Positions 1 to 8,708 of a stretch of DNA of 64,000 nt are shown here, piece by piece. How positions within the stretch are numbered: position 1 is the first letter of the stretch; each line of letters begins with the position of its first letter. The translations under genes and the position numbers were made by a program. Source of the stretch: Tepidiforma sp. GTDB taxonomy: Bacteria; Chloroflexota; Dehalococcoidia; Tepidiformales; Tepidiformaceae. The DNA lies in NCBI RefSeq assembly GCF_026003995.1, contig NZ_BPIG01000006.1, forward strand, positions 1-64,000, in the 5' to 3' direction. The notes under the pieces were generated by a model. The model was not told the origin of the DNA. It ran no database searches and saw nothing but the letters and a program-made list of their open reading frames with translations.

Positions 1-221
1 CGATGACCCGCCCCTCCCGGATGACGTCGTACGGCTCGAAGATGCCCCGCTCGCGCTGCAGCCGCAGGCAGACCGTCCGCGGGCCGCTCCCGAGCAGCTC
101 CGCCCCGGCAGGTGATGTTCGACGCCCCGCCGTCCACCGGCGTGATCGACGCCACCCGGGCGTCGCCGAAGCCGGGCAGCCGGTTCAGCCACGGTTCGAA
201 ATCCCCCGGCCGCGGCACCAT
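1..221 (-). CDS. Phosphotransferase (aminoglycoside phosphotransferase-like), 5'-part only, frameshifted
   Basis: N-terminal part of a gene that runs off the left edge. Reading inward from the ATG at 221, the first ~39 residues end in 'GGASNITCR', the glycine-rich nucleotide loop of APH/ACAD10-type kinases ('GGxSNxT'). The family sequence continues in another frame as 'AELLGSGPRTVCLRLQRE', followed by a run ending 'DVIREGRV'. One extra C in the run at 103-106 accounts for the shift. The substrate is unknown; such proteins often sit beside acyl-CoA or SDR enzymes. A -10-like TAGAAT (229-234) ends 7 bases before the ATG, so the mRNA is probably leaderless. Family call fairly sure, function not. 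Confidence 0.6.
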   Translation of the reverse strand, partial: MVPRPGDFEPWLNRLPGFGDARVASITPVDGGASNITCRGGAARERPADGLPAAAARAGHLRAVRRHPGGAGH

Positions 222-228
222 GCCGCCG

Positions 229-234
229 ATTCTA
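229..234 (-). promoter_or_regulatory. -10 box of leaderless promoter for the phosphotransferase
   Basis: TAGAAT on the minus strand with a 7-base spacer to the ATG at 221. There is no Shine-Dalgarno between them and no convincing -35. Confidence 0.4.
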
Positions 235-269
235 CCCCGGCCGGCCTCGCCGCTCGGCCCCGCCCGCGC

Positions 270-1049
<780 letters not shown>

Positions 1050-1050
1050 T

Positions 1051-2001
1051 CTACGCCTGCTCCGGCGGCCGCGGGTTCACCAGCCCCGCGCCCAGCGTCC
1101 CCGGGAAGACTTCGATGAGCGACTCCAGGTCCCAGCCGCCCTTCTTGTAGATCGTCTTCTCGCGCGTCGGCAGGCTCATCAGGCTGATCTCATCGCCGCC
1201 GACGATGAAGTCGCGCCCGTTCACGTTCGCCGCTTCCGGCAGGCAAAGGTAGACGACCAGCGGCGCGACCAGCTCCGGCGCCATCGACGCGATGCGCGCA
1301 ATCGCTTCCTCGGCCGAGGACTGCGGTGCCGCGGGCTCCTGCCCCTGCGCCGCGAGCTGCGCCCGCCGCGCCCGCGCTGCCTCCATCTCCGGGCTCAGCG
1401 TCAGCCGCGTCGCCGCCCGCGGCCGGATCGCGTTCGCCGTCACCCCGTACTTGCCGAGGTCGAGCGCCAGCGTGCGCGTCAGCCCGACGATGCCCTCCTT
1501 CGCCGCCGCGTAGTTCGCCTGCCCGAGGTTGCCCAGTCCGCTCTCCGAACTCGTGTTCACGATGCGGCCGCTCCGCTGCTGCCGGAACACCATCGCCGCG
1601 TGCTTGGTGATCGTGAAGTGCCCCTTCAGGTGGACTGCGATGACCGCGTCCCACTCCGCCTCGGTCATGTTGAAGATGATCCGGTCGCGCAGGATGCCCG
1701 CGTTGTTCACGAGGATGTCGAGCCGGCCCCACGTGTCGAGCGCCTGCTTCACGATCGCCTCGCCATCCGCCATCGAGGTCACATCGCCGAAGTTCGGGAC
1801 CGCCTCGCCGCCCATCTTCTTGATCTCGGCGACCACCTCCTCGGCCGGCGTCGTGTCTTTTCCCTCGCCGGCCGCGCTCCCACCCACGTCGTTGACGATG
1901 ACGCGGCAGCCTTCCCGCGCGAGCGCGAGCGCCTCCGCCCGGCCGATGCCCCGGCCTGCGCCAGTCACGATTGCCACTTTGCCTTCCAGTCTCCCGGGCA
2001 T
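1051..2001 (-). CDS. SDR-family oxidoreductase, HSD17B4/hydroxyacyl-CoA dehydrogenase-like
   Basis: A 316-residue short-chain dehydrogenase. It shows the Rossmann motif 'TGAGRGIGR' near residue 12, 'NNAG' near 98 and catalytic 'YAAAKEG' near 167. Family members of this shape reduce or oxidise hydroxyacyl-CoA or similar alcohols with NAD(P). The protein is about 60 residues longer than a minimal SDR. The extra sequence is an Ala/Gln-rich stretch before 'LVVYLCLPEA' and a C-terminal tail ending 'NPRPPEQA'. The ATG at 2001 follows an AGGAG-rich stretch. The next gene starts one base beyond the stop. Exact substrate not deducible. Confidence 0.85.
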   Translation of the reverse strand: MPGRLEGKVAIVTGAGRGIGRAEALALAREGCRVIVNDVGGSAAGEGKDTTPAEEVVAEIKKMGGEAVPNFGDVTSMADGEAIVKQALDTWGRLDILVNNAGILRDRIIFNMTEAEWDAVIAVHLKGHFTITKHAAMVFRQQRSGRIVNTSSESGLGNLGQANYAAAKEGIVGLTRTLALDLGKYGVTANAIRPRAATRLTLSPEMEAARARRAQLAAQGQEPAAPQSSAEEAIARIASMAPELVAPLVVYLCLPEAANVNGRDFIVGGDEISLMSLPTREKTIYKKGGWDLESLIEVFPGTLGAGLVNPRPPEQA

Positions 2002-2136
2002 CTCCTGTTCGAACTCCTGTGCAGGGGTCTTGGCGGCCGCCGGGGGCGCCGAAGCCCCTCCCGCGGCCGGCCGAGAATCTACCACCTCGGCCCGGCGCTG
2101 TCTTTCGGCCCCCGCGAACGATTCCTCCGCCCGCGG

Positions 2137-2142
2137 TACGAT
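2137..2142 (+). promoter_or_regulatory. -10 box of leaderless promoter for the PIG-L deacetylase
   Basis: TACGAT, then a 6-base spacer to the ATG at 2149. No ribosome-binding site fits between them. Confidence 0.5.
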
Positions 2143-2148
2143 TCGCGC

Positions 2149-2904
2149 ATGCCCCGCATCCTCGCGCTCGTTCCCCATCCCGACGACGAGGCCTACAGCG
2201 TCGGCGGCACCCTCGCGCTCGCCGCGCGCGCCGGCTGGACCTGCACCGTCATCGCCTGCTCGGCAGGCGAGGCCGGCAACTGCTACACCGGCGAAGCCGC
2301 CGGGCCCGCCGAGGTCGGCGCGCTCCGCCTCCGCGAGCTGGCCGCTGCCTGCGCCGCCCTCGGCGCCTGCCCCGGCGATTCGCCCCGCCTGCCCGACGGC
2401 GGCCTCGCCCGGGCCGGCGGCCTCCCGGGGGCCGTCGCGGCGGCCATCGCCGCCTGCCAGCCGGACCTCCTCCTCACGCTCGGCCCGGACGGCGCCTACG
2501 GCCACCCCGACCACCTCGCCCTCCACCGCGCCGTCGTCGCCGCCGTCGAGCGGATGCCGGCGCCGCCCGCGCTCCTCTTCGCCGCCTTCCCGCGCGGCCT
2601 CTTCCGCCCGCAGTACGAGCTCTGCCGGCCTCTCCTCGGCGACCCGCCGGCGCTGGCCGCCGCCGACCTCGGCGTGGAAACCCCCGACTTCCGCATCCCC
2701 ATCGCCGAGGCCGCGCCGGCGAAGCTCGCGGCCATCGCCGCCCACCGCTCCCAGCTCCCCGGCGGCGGCCCGGAGGCGCTCTTCCCGCCCGGCATCGTCA
2801 GCGCGCTCCTCGCCGAGGAGTGGTTCCTCCTCCACCGGCCCGCCGACATGCGCCGCGTCGCGCCGCTCCTCTTCGCCCTCGAAGCCGCGCAGCGGGGAAC
2901 CTGA
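2149..2904 (+). CDS. PIG-L family deacetylase (LmbE-like)
   Basis: A 251-residue zinc-dependent deacetylase of the PIG-L/LmbE superfamily, which removes N-acetyl groups from GlcNAc-type sugars. The family metal/catalytic motif 'PHPDDE' lies at residues 9-14, and the second histidine motif 'GHPDHLALH' is about 120 residues later. Family members act in mycothiol or bacillithiol biosynthesis, glycolipid synthesis or chitooligosaccharide breakdown; nothing nearby decides between these. The start at 2149 is supported by the -10 box 6 bases upstream. A small membrane-protein gene follows at 2932. Confidence 0.85.
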   Translation: MPRILALVPHPDDEAYSVGGTLALAARAGWTCTVIACSAGEAGNCYTGEAAGPAEVGALRLRELAAACAALGACPGDSPRLPDGGLARAGGLPGAVAAAIAACQPDLLLTLGPDGAYGHPDHLALHRAVVAAVERMPAPPALLFAAFPRGLFRPQYELCRPLLGDPPALAAADLGVETPDFRIPIAEAAPAKLAAIAAHRSQLPGGGPEALFPPGIVSALLAEEWFLLHRPADMRRVAPLLFALEAAQRGT

Positions 2905-2931
2905 GCCGCCTCCGCGAGCGTCTCCCGGGAT

Positions 2932-3078
2932 GTGACGCGCCTCCCGGCCCTCCTCAGCGCGCTCCACGGCGACGCCTCGCCCGCATGGATCGCCGCCCTC
3001 GTCATCGGCGGCGCCCTCCTCCTCATGTTCGTGCTGCTCCTCGGCGGCCCCCGCGACGACCGGCCGCGCCGCCGCTGA
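2932..3078 (+). CDS. Small single-span membrane protein
   Basis: A 48-residue open frame with a GTG start, 27 bases after the PIG-L stop. It has one hydrophobic helix ('WIAALVIGGALLLMFVLLL') followed by a charged Arg/Asp tail ending 'RPRRR', the pattern of a short inner-membrane peptide with the basic end in the cytoplasm. No family recognised. It is short and lacks a clear ribosome-binding site, so the coding call is tentative. Confidence 0.4.
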   Translation: MTRLPALLSALHGDASPAWIAALVIGGALLLMFVLLLGGPRDDRPRRR

Positions 3079-3106
3079 GGCCGTCGCCCCTGCCGGGCGC
3101 GCTCCC

Positions 3107-3112
3107 TACACT
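3107..3112 (+). promoter_or_regulatory. -10 box of leaderless promoter for DUF503
   Basis: TACACT with a 6-base spacer to the GTG at 3119; no Shine-Dalgarno between. Confidence 0.5.
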
Positions 3113-3118
3113 CACCCC

Positions 3119-3406
3119 GTGACCGTCGGCGTTCTCCGCCTCACGCTCCGGCTCCCGAGCCGCTCGCTCAAAGAGAAGCGCGCCATCGTCCGGCCGATCG
3201 TCGAGCGCCTCCGCAACCGCTTCAACGCCGCCGTCGCCGAGGTCGATGCCCTCGACGTTGTCGGGAGCGCCGTCATCGCCGCAGCCGTCGTCTCGAACGA
3301 CCCGCGCCACGCCGACGAACAGCTGAGCGCCATCGCCGCCGCCGTCCAGGAGTGGCGGCCCGATGCCGAACTCCTCGACCTCGAAACCGAGCTCCTCGAC
3401 CTCTGA
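3119..3406 (+). CDS. DUF503 (YlxP-like) protein
   Basis: A 95-residue protein with the DUF503 pattern 'LRLPSRSLKEKRAIVRPI' near the N-terminus. The family is small, basic at its N-terminus and usually encoded near translation and ribosome-maturation genes (YlxP in the nusA-infB operon of Firmicutes); no biochemical role is firmly known. Here it stands alone and converges on the polysaccharide cluster. The GTG start is fixed by the -10 box 6 bases upstream. Confidence 0.85.
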   Translation: MTVGVLRLTLRLPSRSLKEKRAIVRPIVERLRNRFNAAVAEVDALDVVGSAVIAAAVVSNDPRHADEQLSAIAAAVQEWRPDAELLDLETELLDL

Positions 3407-3415
3407 CCGCGTCCG

Positions 3416-4312
3416 TCAGCGCCGCGGCCCCATCCGCCCGAGGACGAAGTCCCGCATCCCCGCCGCCGTGGCGCGCGCGAGGTCGCCCCGGCCCTGCCCC
3501 AGCCACAGCCCCATCCGCGCCGCCCGGGTCGCCGCGTAGTACGCGGAGAACGCCGCGAACTGGAGCCGCCCGCGGTGCTTGCGGATGAGGTACGGCCGGT
3601 TCCGCGCGAGGTAGTAGCAGCCGAACGCGCTCGCCTGCCCGCCCAGCGTCGCGCCCTTCCGGTGGTACACCACCGACCGCGGCTCGAAGAAGATCCGGTA
3701 GCCCGCCGCCCGCGCCCGCCGGCAGAAATCCGTGTCGTCGTAGTACACGAAGAAGGCGTCGTCGAGCAGCCCCACCTCCCGGAACGCCCCCATCGGCACC
3801 AGCAGGCAGGAGAGGTTCGCCGTCTCGATGGCGTGCGGGTAGCGGTCCGCCGGACCTTCCGGCCTGCCCAGCACCCGCCGCTTCCACGTCCCCCGCCACC
3901 AGTCGAACGCCCCTGCGGCGTCGTCGAGGATGCCGGGCTGCCCCGCGAGGTACGTCTTCGGCGCGACCAGCGTCCTGCTGTCGGCCAGCGCGACGAGCGG
4001 CTCGAGGAAGCCGGGCGTCACCTCGGTGTCGTCGTTCAGGAACAGGACGTAGTCGATGTCCGGCCGCGCCAGCATCTCCCGGAGCGCCCGGTTGCAGGCC
4101 CCGGTGAAGCCGAGGTTCTCGCCGTTCTCGAGCACCCGCGCCCCCGGCATCCGCGCCCGCACCACCGCGGCTGAGCCATCCGCCGAGCCGTTGTCGACCA
4201 CCCACAGCTCCCACGTCGGGTAGCTCACCCGCTCAAGCGCGTCGAGGTACGCCGGCAGGTGCGCTGCCGCGTTCGTCGTCACCGTCAGGATGGCCACCCG
4301 CGGGGTCGTCAC
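3416..4312 (-). CDS. Glycosyltransferase family 2
   Basis: A 298-residue GT-A fold glycosyltransferase related to rhamnosyltransferases. It starts 'VAILTVTTNAAAHLPAYL', has the nucleotide-binding 'VVDNGSADGS', and the metal-binding 'LFLNDDTEV' (DD of the DXD motif). A later 'YYDDTDFCRRARAAGY' is typical of WbbL-like GT2 enzymes. It probably adds a sugar to a lipid-linked surface polysaccharide. The GTG start overlaps the stop of the upstream acyltransferase by 4 bases, so it is the last gene of an exporter-acyltransferase-GT operon. Donor sugar unknown. Confidence 0.88.
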   Translation of the reverse strand: MTTPRVAILTVTTNAAAHLPAYLDALERVSYPTWELWVVDNGSADGSAAVVRARMPGARVLENGENLGFTGACNRALREMLARPDIDYVLFLNDDTEVTPGFLEPLVALADSRTLVAPKTYLAGQPGILDDAAGAFDWWRGTWKRRVLGRPEGPADRYPHAIETANLSCLLVPMGAFREVGLLDDAFFVYYDDTDFCRRARAAGYRIFFEPRSVVYHRKGATLGGQASAFGCYYLARNRPYLIRKHRGRLQFAAFSAYYAATRAARMGLWLGQGRGDLARATAAGMRDFVLGRMGPRR

Positions 4313-4941
4313 GCCTTCGGCGGCTCCCACCGCTCGGTTTCGCGCCGCCGCCCGCCCGGGACCGCCCGCGCCGGCACGCCGACCGCCGTGTGGAACGGCG
4401 GGATGTCGCTGATGACCACGGCGTTCGCCCCGATCTTGACGCCCTCGCCGACCTTCACCCGGCCGACGATCTTCGCTCCGGTGCCGATGTTCACGTCGTC
4501 GCCGATCTCCGGCCCCCAGAGCTCGAACGGCTTGCGCGAGCTGTTCCCGATGCCCAGCGTCACGAACGGGTTGATCTCCACCCGCCGCCCGATCGTCGTC
4601 CAGCCGTCCAGCACCACGTGCCCGTGCGCGATCAGCAGCCCCCCGCCGGCCCGCACGTGGTTCCCGATCGTCACATCGAACAGGAAGGCGTTCAGCCGCG
4701 ACACGATCGTCGCCAGCCGCGGGAAGCCCGCTTCGTACAGGAACACCTGCACCCGGTAGAGCACGACCGCCGGGAACATGTGGATGGCGAACAGGAGGTA
4801 GACGAACGTGAACCACGCCGGCCGGTCGGCCCGGATGAGCCCGAACGTCCGCGGCCACTGCGCCTGCAGCTCGATGTCCTCCCGCAGCAGCGCCTTCATC
4901 TCGCGCCATGCAGCCCGTATCCGCTCAATCCGGCCGCACAT
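4309..4941 (-). CDS. Serine acetyltransferase-like hexapeptide-repeat acyltransferase
   Basis: A 210-residue left-handed beta-helix acyltransferase. Residues 1-90 form a helical domain with a hydrophobic segment ('FTFVYLLFAIHMFPAVVL'). From about residue 90 there are hexapeptide repeats ('IGNHVRAGGGLLIAHGHVVL', then 'IGDDVNIGTGAKIVGRVKVG'). The 'HGHVVL' histidine matches CysE-type enzymes, but the position between polysaccharide export genes suggests transfer of an acetyl group to a surface sugar rather than cysteine synthesis. It overlaps the ABC ATPase gene by 17 bases and the GT2 gene by 4. Confidence 0.8.
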   Translation of the reverse strand: MCGRIERIRAAWREMKALLREDIELQAQWPRTFGLIRADRPAWFTFVYLLFAIHMFPAVVLYRVQVFLYEAGFPRLATIVSRLNAFLFDVTIGNHVRAGGGLLIAHGHVVLDGWTTIGRRVEINPFVTLGIGNSSRKPFELWGPEIGDDVNIGTGAKIVGRVKVGEGVKIGANAVVISDIPPFHTAVGVPARAVPGGRRRETERWEPPKA

Positions 4942-5875
4942 CGCTTCCTGCTCCCTGCCCGGCCTGCTGCCGCAGCTTCTCGTGGAAGGCCGGGTTCTGC
5001 TCCAGCGCCGCCGCGAAGGCCGCCGCCCATTCCGGGTCTTCCTCCAGCATCCGCCGGACCCGCTCCTCGTCGGCCGCCATCCCTTCGTCGATCGCCTGCC
5101 GGATTTCTGGCGAGGTCTCGGCCAGCCGTTCGAGGTGCAGGCCGACCACCTTCCGCGGCGCGCCGATCGCGACCATCCGGCCGCGCTCCATCAGTGCCGC
5201 CCGGTCCGAAAACCGTTCCACCGCGCCGAGGTCGTGCGACACCATCACGATCGTGACGCCCCGGGCCTGCAGCTTCGCGATGTGGTCGTAACACTTCTCC
5301 TGGAACTTCGCATCGCCGACCGCCAGCACCTCATCGACCAGCAGGATCTCCGGCTCCATGAACGCCGCGATGGCGAACCCGAGCCGCACGTACATCCCGG
5401 AGGAGTACGTCCGCATCGGCTGGTCGATGAACTCCCGCAGCCCCGCGAATTCGACGATGCCCGGCAGCAGCGCCTCCATCTCCCGCTTCGTGCGCCCCAT
5501 CAGCAGGCCGTTCATGATGACGTTCTCGCGCCCGCTCACCTGCGGGTGGAAGCCGCTGCCGAGCTCCAGCAGGGTGCTCACCCGGCCGCGCAGCTCCACC
5601 GTCCCCCGCGTCGGCTTCGAAAGCCCGGCCAGCAGCCGGAGGAGCGTGCTCTTGCCGCTCCCGTTCGCCCCCACGATCGAGAAGAACTCGCCCCGCCGCA
5701 CGTCGAACGACACGTCGCGCACGGCCCACAGCTCCCGGCGCCGCCGCTGCCGCCATGCGCCGAACGCCTGCCCCGGGTGGAGCAGCGTCGTCTTCAGCGC
5801 CTGCCCCGGGACCGCGAGCGGGTAGCGCCGCGAGACGCCCCGCGCAGCGACCACGACCTCCCCGTCAGATGGCAT
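4925..5875 (-). CDS. Polysaccharide ABC exporter ATPase (Wzt/TagH-like)
   Basis: A 316-residue ATPase driving export of O-antigen-, teichoic- or capsule-like polymers with the permease encoded upstream. Walker A 'GANGSGKST', the export-type signature 'YSSGM' and Walker B 'EILLVDEV' are all present, with an H-loop in 'VMVSHDLG'. The 'RGRVSTLLELGSGFHPQ' segment is typical of the Wzt/TagH subgroup. After the ATPase domain (about residue 240) there is a charged helical tail of about 75 residues instead of the usual Wzt sugar-binding beta-sandwich. It overlaps its neighbours by 11 and 17 bases. Confidence 0.9.
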   Translation of the reverse strand: MPSDGEVVVAARGVSRRYPLAVPGQALKTTLLHPGQAFGAWRQRRRRELWAVRDVSFDVRRGEFFSIVGANGSGKSTLLRLLAGLSKPTRGTVELRGRVSTLLELGSGFHPQVSGRENVIMNGLLMGRTKREMEALLPGIVEFAGLREFIDQPMRTYSSGMYVRLGFAIAAFMEPEILLVDEVLAVGDAKFQEKCYDHIAKLQARGVTIVMVSHDLGAVERFSDRAALMERGRMVAIGAPRKVVGLHLERLAETSPEIRQAIDEGMAADEERVRRMLEEDPEWAAAFAAALEQNPAFHEKLRQQAGQGAGSDVRPD

Positions 5876-6656
5876 CGGCGAACCCGTCCTCCAGCCGCCG
5901 GAACGTCCCCCAGCCGATGGCCAGCGCCAGCGCCGTCAGCCCGGCCGACGCCGCGAGGTGGCTCGCCGCCGGCATCGCCCCATCGAGCAGGATGCTCCGC
6001 CACCCCTCCATGATCGGCGCCAGCGGGTTCACGTACGTCAGCCAGCGGTAGCCCTCCGGCACGAGGTCGGCGCTGTAGATGATCGGCGTCGCGTAGAAGA
6101 GCAGCGTCAGCAGCACCTCCGTGATGTGCTCGAGGTCGCGGAAGTAGACCGTGACGCTCGCCACGAACAGCCCGAGCCCCGCCACCAGCCCCAGCTGGAG
6201 CGCGAAGATGAGCGGCAGCCCGAGCCACGCCGCCGTCGGCGCATTCCCCGCCGCCAGCACGAACCCGATGAGCACCGGCAGCGAGAGCGCGAACTGGAGC
6301 GTCGCCCCCAGCACCGTGCTCACCGGCAGCACCGCGCGCGGGAAGCGCACCTTCTTCAGCAGCCCGCCGTTGCCGATGAAGCTGCCGGCCGCGCCCTGCA
6401 CCGCACCCTGGAACCAGAACCACGGGAACAGCCCGGCCAGCAGGAACTCCGCCGTGATGCCCGTGCCCAGCACCCGCCCGAGCGCGAACGCCAGCACAGC
6501 GCCCAGCGCCAGCGGCCGCGCGAGCGACCACGCCCAGCCCAGCACGCTCCCCTGGTAGCGCAGCCGCAGGTCCCGGCTCGTGAGCGCCGTCACCAGCTCC
6601 ACCGCATTCCGCAGGCTGCGGCCCTGCGCCGGCCGGGCCATCGCCATCGCCGTCAT
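5865..6656 (-). CDS. Polysaccharide ABC exporter permease (Wzm/TagG-like, ABC2 type)
   Basis: A 263-residue integral membrane protein with about six hydrophobic segments and the ABC-2 signature region 'VYFRDLEHITEVLLTLLFYA'. It starts with an amphipathic N-terminal helix containing 'SRDLRLRYQGSVLG', typical of Wzm/TagG permeases. It forms the channel for the ATPase encoded next. First gene of the four-gene operon. The ATG at 6656 is supported by a GATACT -10 box 6 bases upstream; an internal ATG at 6647 is also possible. Confidence 0.88.
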   Translation of the reverse strand: MTAMAMARPAQGRSLRNAVELVTALTSRDLRLRYQGSVLGWAWSLARPLALGAVLAFALGRVLGTGITAEFLLAGLFPWFWFQGAVQGAAGSFIGNGGLLKKVRFPRAVLPVSTVLGATLQFALSLPVLIGFVLAAGNAPTAAWLGLPLIFALQLGLVAGLGLFVASVTVYFRDLEHITEVLLTLLFYATPIIYSADLVPEGYRWLTYVNPLAPIMEGWRSILLDGAMPAASHLAASAGLTALALAIGWGTFRRLEDGFADAI

Positions 6657-6662
6657 GCCGCC

Positions 6663-6668
6663 AGTATC
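6663..6668 (-). promoter_or_regulatory. -10 box of leaderless promoter for the polysaccharide operon
   Basis: GATACT on the minus strand, 6-base spacer to the ATG at 6656. Divergent from the NfeD promoter at 6710. Confidence 0.45.
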
Positions 6669-6709
6669 GCCCGCCCGAACCTGCCGGAGAAGCGCCCGCC
6701 GCCCCCGGC

Positions 6710-6715
6710 TATACT
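6710..6715 (+). promoter_or_regulatory. -10 box of leaderless promoter for the NfeD-type protease
   Basis: TATACT (5 of 6 to TATAAT) with a 6-base spacer to the ATG at 6722. Confidence 0.55.
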
Positions 6716-6721
6716 CGAACC

Positions 6722-7858
6722 ATGATGCGGCGAATCATCGCAGCCGCTGCCGTCGCCCTCGGCCTCCTCGCGGCCTGCGCCGGCAGCGACACCCCCGAAG
6801 GCGGCGTCGTCGTCGCCCGCGTCGACGGCACCGTCGGCCCGATCATGGAGCGGTACATCGACCGCGTCATCTCCGATGCCGAAGAGCAGCGCGCCCGCCT
6901 CGTCGTCCTCGAGCTCGATACCCCCGGCGGCCTCGATTCCTCCATGCGCAAGATCGTCCAGCGCATCGGCCGCGCCGATGTCCCCGTCGCCGTCTACGTC
7001 GCGCCGATCGGGGCGCGCGCCGCGAGCGCCGGCACCTTCATCACGATGGCCGGCCACATCGCCGCGATGGCGCCCAACACCGCCATCGGCGCGGCCGCCG
7101 CCATCAACGCCGACGGCTCCGACATCGAAGGCACCCTCGGCAAGAAGATCGAAAACGACGCCGTCGCCTACATCCGCGGCATCGCCGAACTCCGCGGCCG
7201 CAACGCCGACTGGGCCGAGCAGGCCGTCCGCGAGGCCGTCGCCGTCAACGAAAACGACGCCGCCCGGCTGAACGTCGTCGATTTCGTCGCGGCCGACCTC
7301 GACGACCTCCTCCGCAAAGCCGAGGGCCGCACCGTCACCCTCCGGCCCGGCGTCACCGCCACGCTGACGGGCCTCGCCGACGCCCCCCGGGTCGACCTCG
7401 AGATGACCCCGTGGGAGCGGTTCCTCGCCTTCATCGCCGACCCCGCCATCGCCTCACTCCTCCTCTCCATCGGCTTCCTCGCGCTCATCATCGAGCTGTA
7501 TGCGCCGGGCCTCGGCGTGCCGGGCGTCGCCGGCGCCATCGCCATCATCCTCGGCTTCCTCGGCTTCGGCCTGCTGCCGGTCGATACCGCCGGTCTCGTC
7601 CTCATCGGCCTCGGCCTCGCCCTGGTCGCGGCCGAGCTGTTCGTCACGAGCGGCATCCTCGGCGCGGCAGGAGCCGTCGCCATCGTCCTCGGCGGCATCA
7701 TCGCCTTCCGCGATACCCCGGCCGACTTCCGCCCGCCTGCCTGGGCGTTCGCTGCCGCCGGCAGCATCCTCGCCGCCGTCGTGCTCCTGCTGTTCGCCGT
7801 CGTCTTCTTCGCCGACCGCGCCAGCCGGCGGGCCCGCTCCGACCCCTTCGCGTTCTGA
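6722..7858 (+). CDS. NfeD-family membrane-bound serine protease (ClpP/SppA-type)
   Basis: A 378-residue protein of the long NfeD/1510-N type. It opens with a signal peptide and lipobox-like 'LLAAC' (cysteine near residue 19). A ClpP-fold protease domain follows, with the nucleophile in 'ARAASAGTFI' and the general-base lysine probably in 'GKKIENDA'. From about residue 235 come four or five transmembrane helices of the NfeD membrane part. The soluble OB-fold end of full-length NfeD appears absent or much reduced. Such proteases are thought to cleave hydrophobic segments of membrane proteins and to work with stomatin/band-7 partners; a band-7 gene lies at 9997-10944. Confidence 0.85.
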   Translation: MMRRIIAAAAVALGLLAACAGSDTPEGGVVVARVDGTVGPIMERYIDRVISDAEEQRARLVVLELDTPGGLDSSMRKIVQRIGRADVPVAVYVAPIGARAASAGTFITMAGHIAAMAPNTAIGAAAAINADGSDIEGTLGKKIENDAVAYIRGIAELRGRNADWAEQAVREAVAVNENDAARLNVVDFVAADLDDLLRKAEGRTVTLRPGVTATLTGLADAPRVDLEMTPWERFLAFIADPAIASLLLSIGFLALIIELYAPGLGVPGVAGAIAIILGFLGFGLLPVDTAGLVLIGLGLALVAAELFVTSGILGAAGAVAIVLGGIIAFRDTPADFRPPAWAFAAAGSILAAVVLLLFAVVFFADRASRRARSDPFAF

Positions 7859-7869
7859 ACGGTCTCCGC

Positions 7870-8643
7870 CTACTGGTGGCGGGTCGACATCCCGCCGTCC
7901 ACCGGGATCACGGCCCCGGTCACGTAGGCGCCTGCCTTCGACGCGAGGTAGATCGCCGTCCCCGCCATGTCGTCCGGCACGCCGATGCGGCCCAGCGGGT
8001 TGCTCGCCCTGATGCCCTCGCCGAACCGCCGGAGCGTCTCGGCCATCATCTTGCTCTCGAACGGCCCCGGCGCGATGGCGTTGACCGTGATCCGGCTCGG
8101 CGCCAGCTTCTGCGCCAGGTGCCGCGTCAGGTGGTGCACCGCCGCCTTGCTCGACGAGTAGGCGTAGGTATCGAAGCCCGGCGCCTGCAGCCCGTCGATC
8201 GAGCCGATGTTGATCACTCGCGCCGGGTCCGCGTCGCTCGCCGCCTTCTCCAGCAGCGGGACGAGGAACCGCGTGAGGTGGAACACGCCCTTCACGTTCA
8301 GGTTCATCACCTTGTCCCACGCCTCATCCGGGAACTCGGCCAGCGGCGCGTTCCAGTTCGCCCCCGCGTTGTTCACGAGGATGTGCAGCCGCTCCTCCCG
8401 CTTCGCCAGCTCGTCCGCGAGGTAGCGGCAGCCCGCCTCCGTGCCGAGGTCCGCCGGGATGGCGATGCAGGTGCCGAACTTCGAAAGCTCGGCGACGGCT
8501 TCCGCGCAGGCGTCCGCCTTCCGCGAGGAGATGTACGTCTTCGCGCCCGCCTCCACGAACCCGCGCGCGATCATCAGCCCGATGCCGCGCGAGCCGCCCG
8601 TCACGAGCGCGACCTTCCCCGAAATATCGAACAGCCCGGCCAT
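7870..8643 (-). CDS. SDR-family oxidoreductase
   Basis: A 257-residue short-chain dehydrogenase with 'TGGSRGIG' near residue 15, 'NNAG' near 92 and catalytic 'YAYSSSKAA' near 160, ending with the FabG-like 'PVDGGMSTRHQ'. The family interconverts alcohols and ketones using NAD(P)H; the glucose/gluconate dehydrogenase-like C-terminus does not define a substrate. The ATG at 8643 is chosen because GGGAGG lies just upstream; an in-frame ATG at 8691 lacks such a site. Convergent with the protease gene, 11 bases apart. Confidence 0.87.
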   Translation of the reverse strand: MAGLFDISGKVALVTGGSRGIGLMIARGFVEAGAKTYISSRKADACAEAVAELSKFGTCIAIPADLGTEAGCRYLADELAKREERLHILVNNAGANWNAPLAEFPDEAWDKVMNLNVKGVFHLTRFLVPLLEKAASDADPARVINIGSIDGLQAPGFDTYAYSSSKAAVHHLTRHLAQKLAPSRITVNAIAPGPFESKMMAETLRRFGEGIRASNPLGRIGVPDDMAGTAIYLASKAGAYVTGAVIPVDGGMSTRHQ

Positions 8644-8708
8644 GGCGCCTCCCAGGAAATCAGCGTCGAAGGTGCGAGGGGCGTCCGCCATTCTGCCGCG
8701 GGAGCGCC

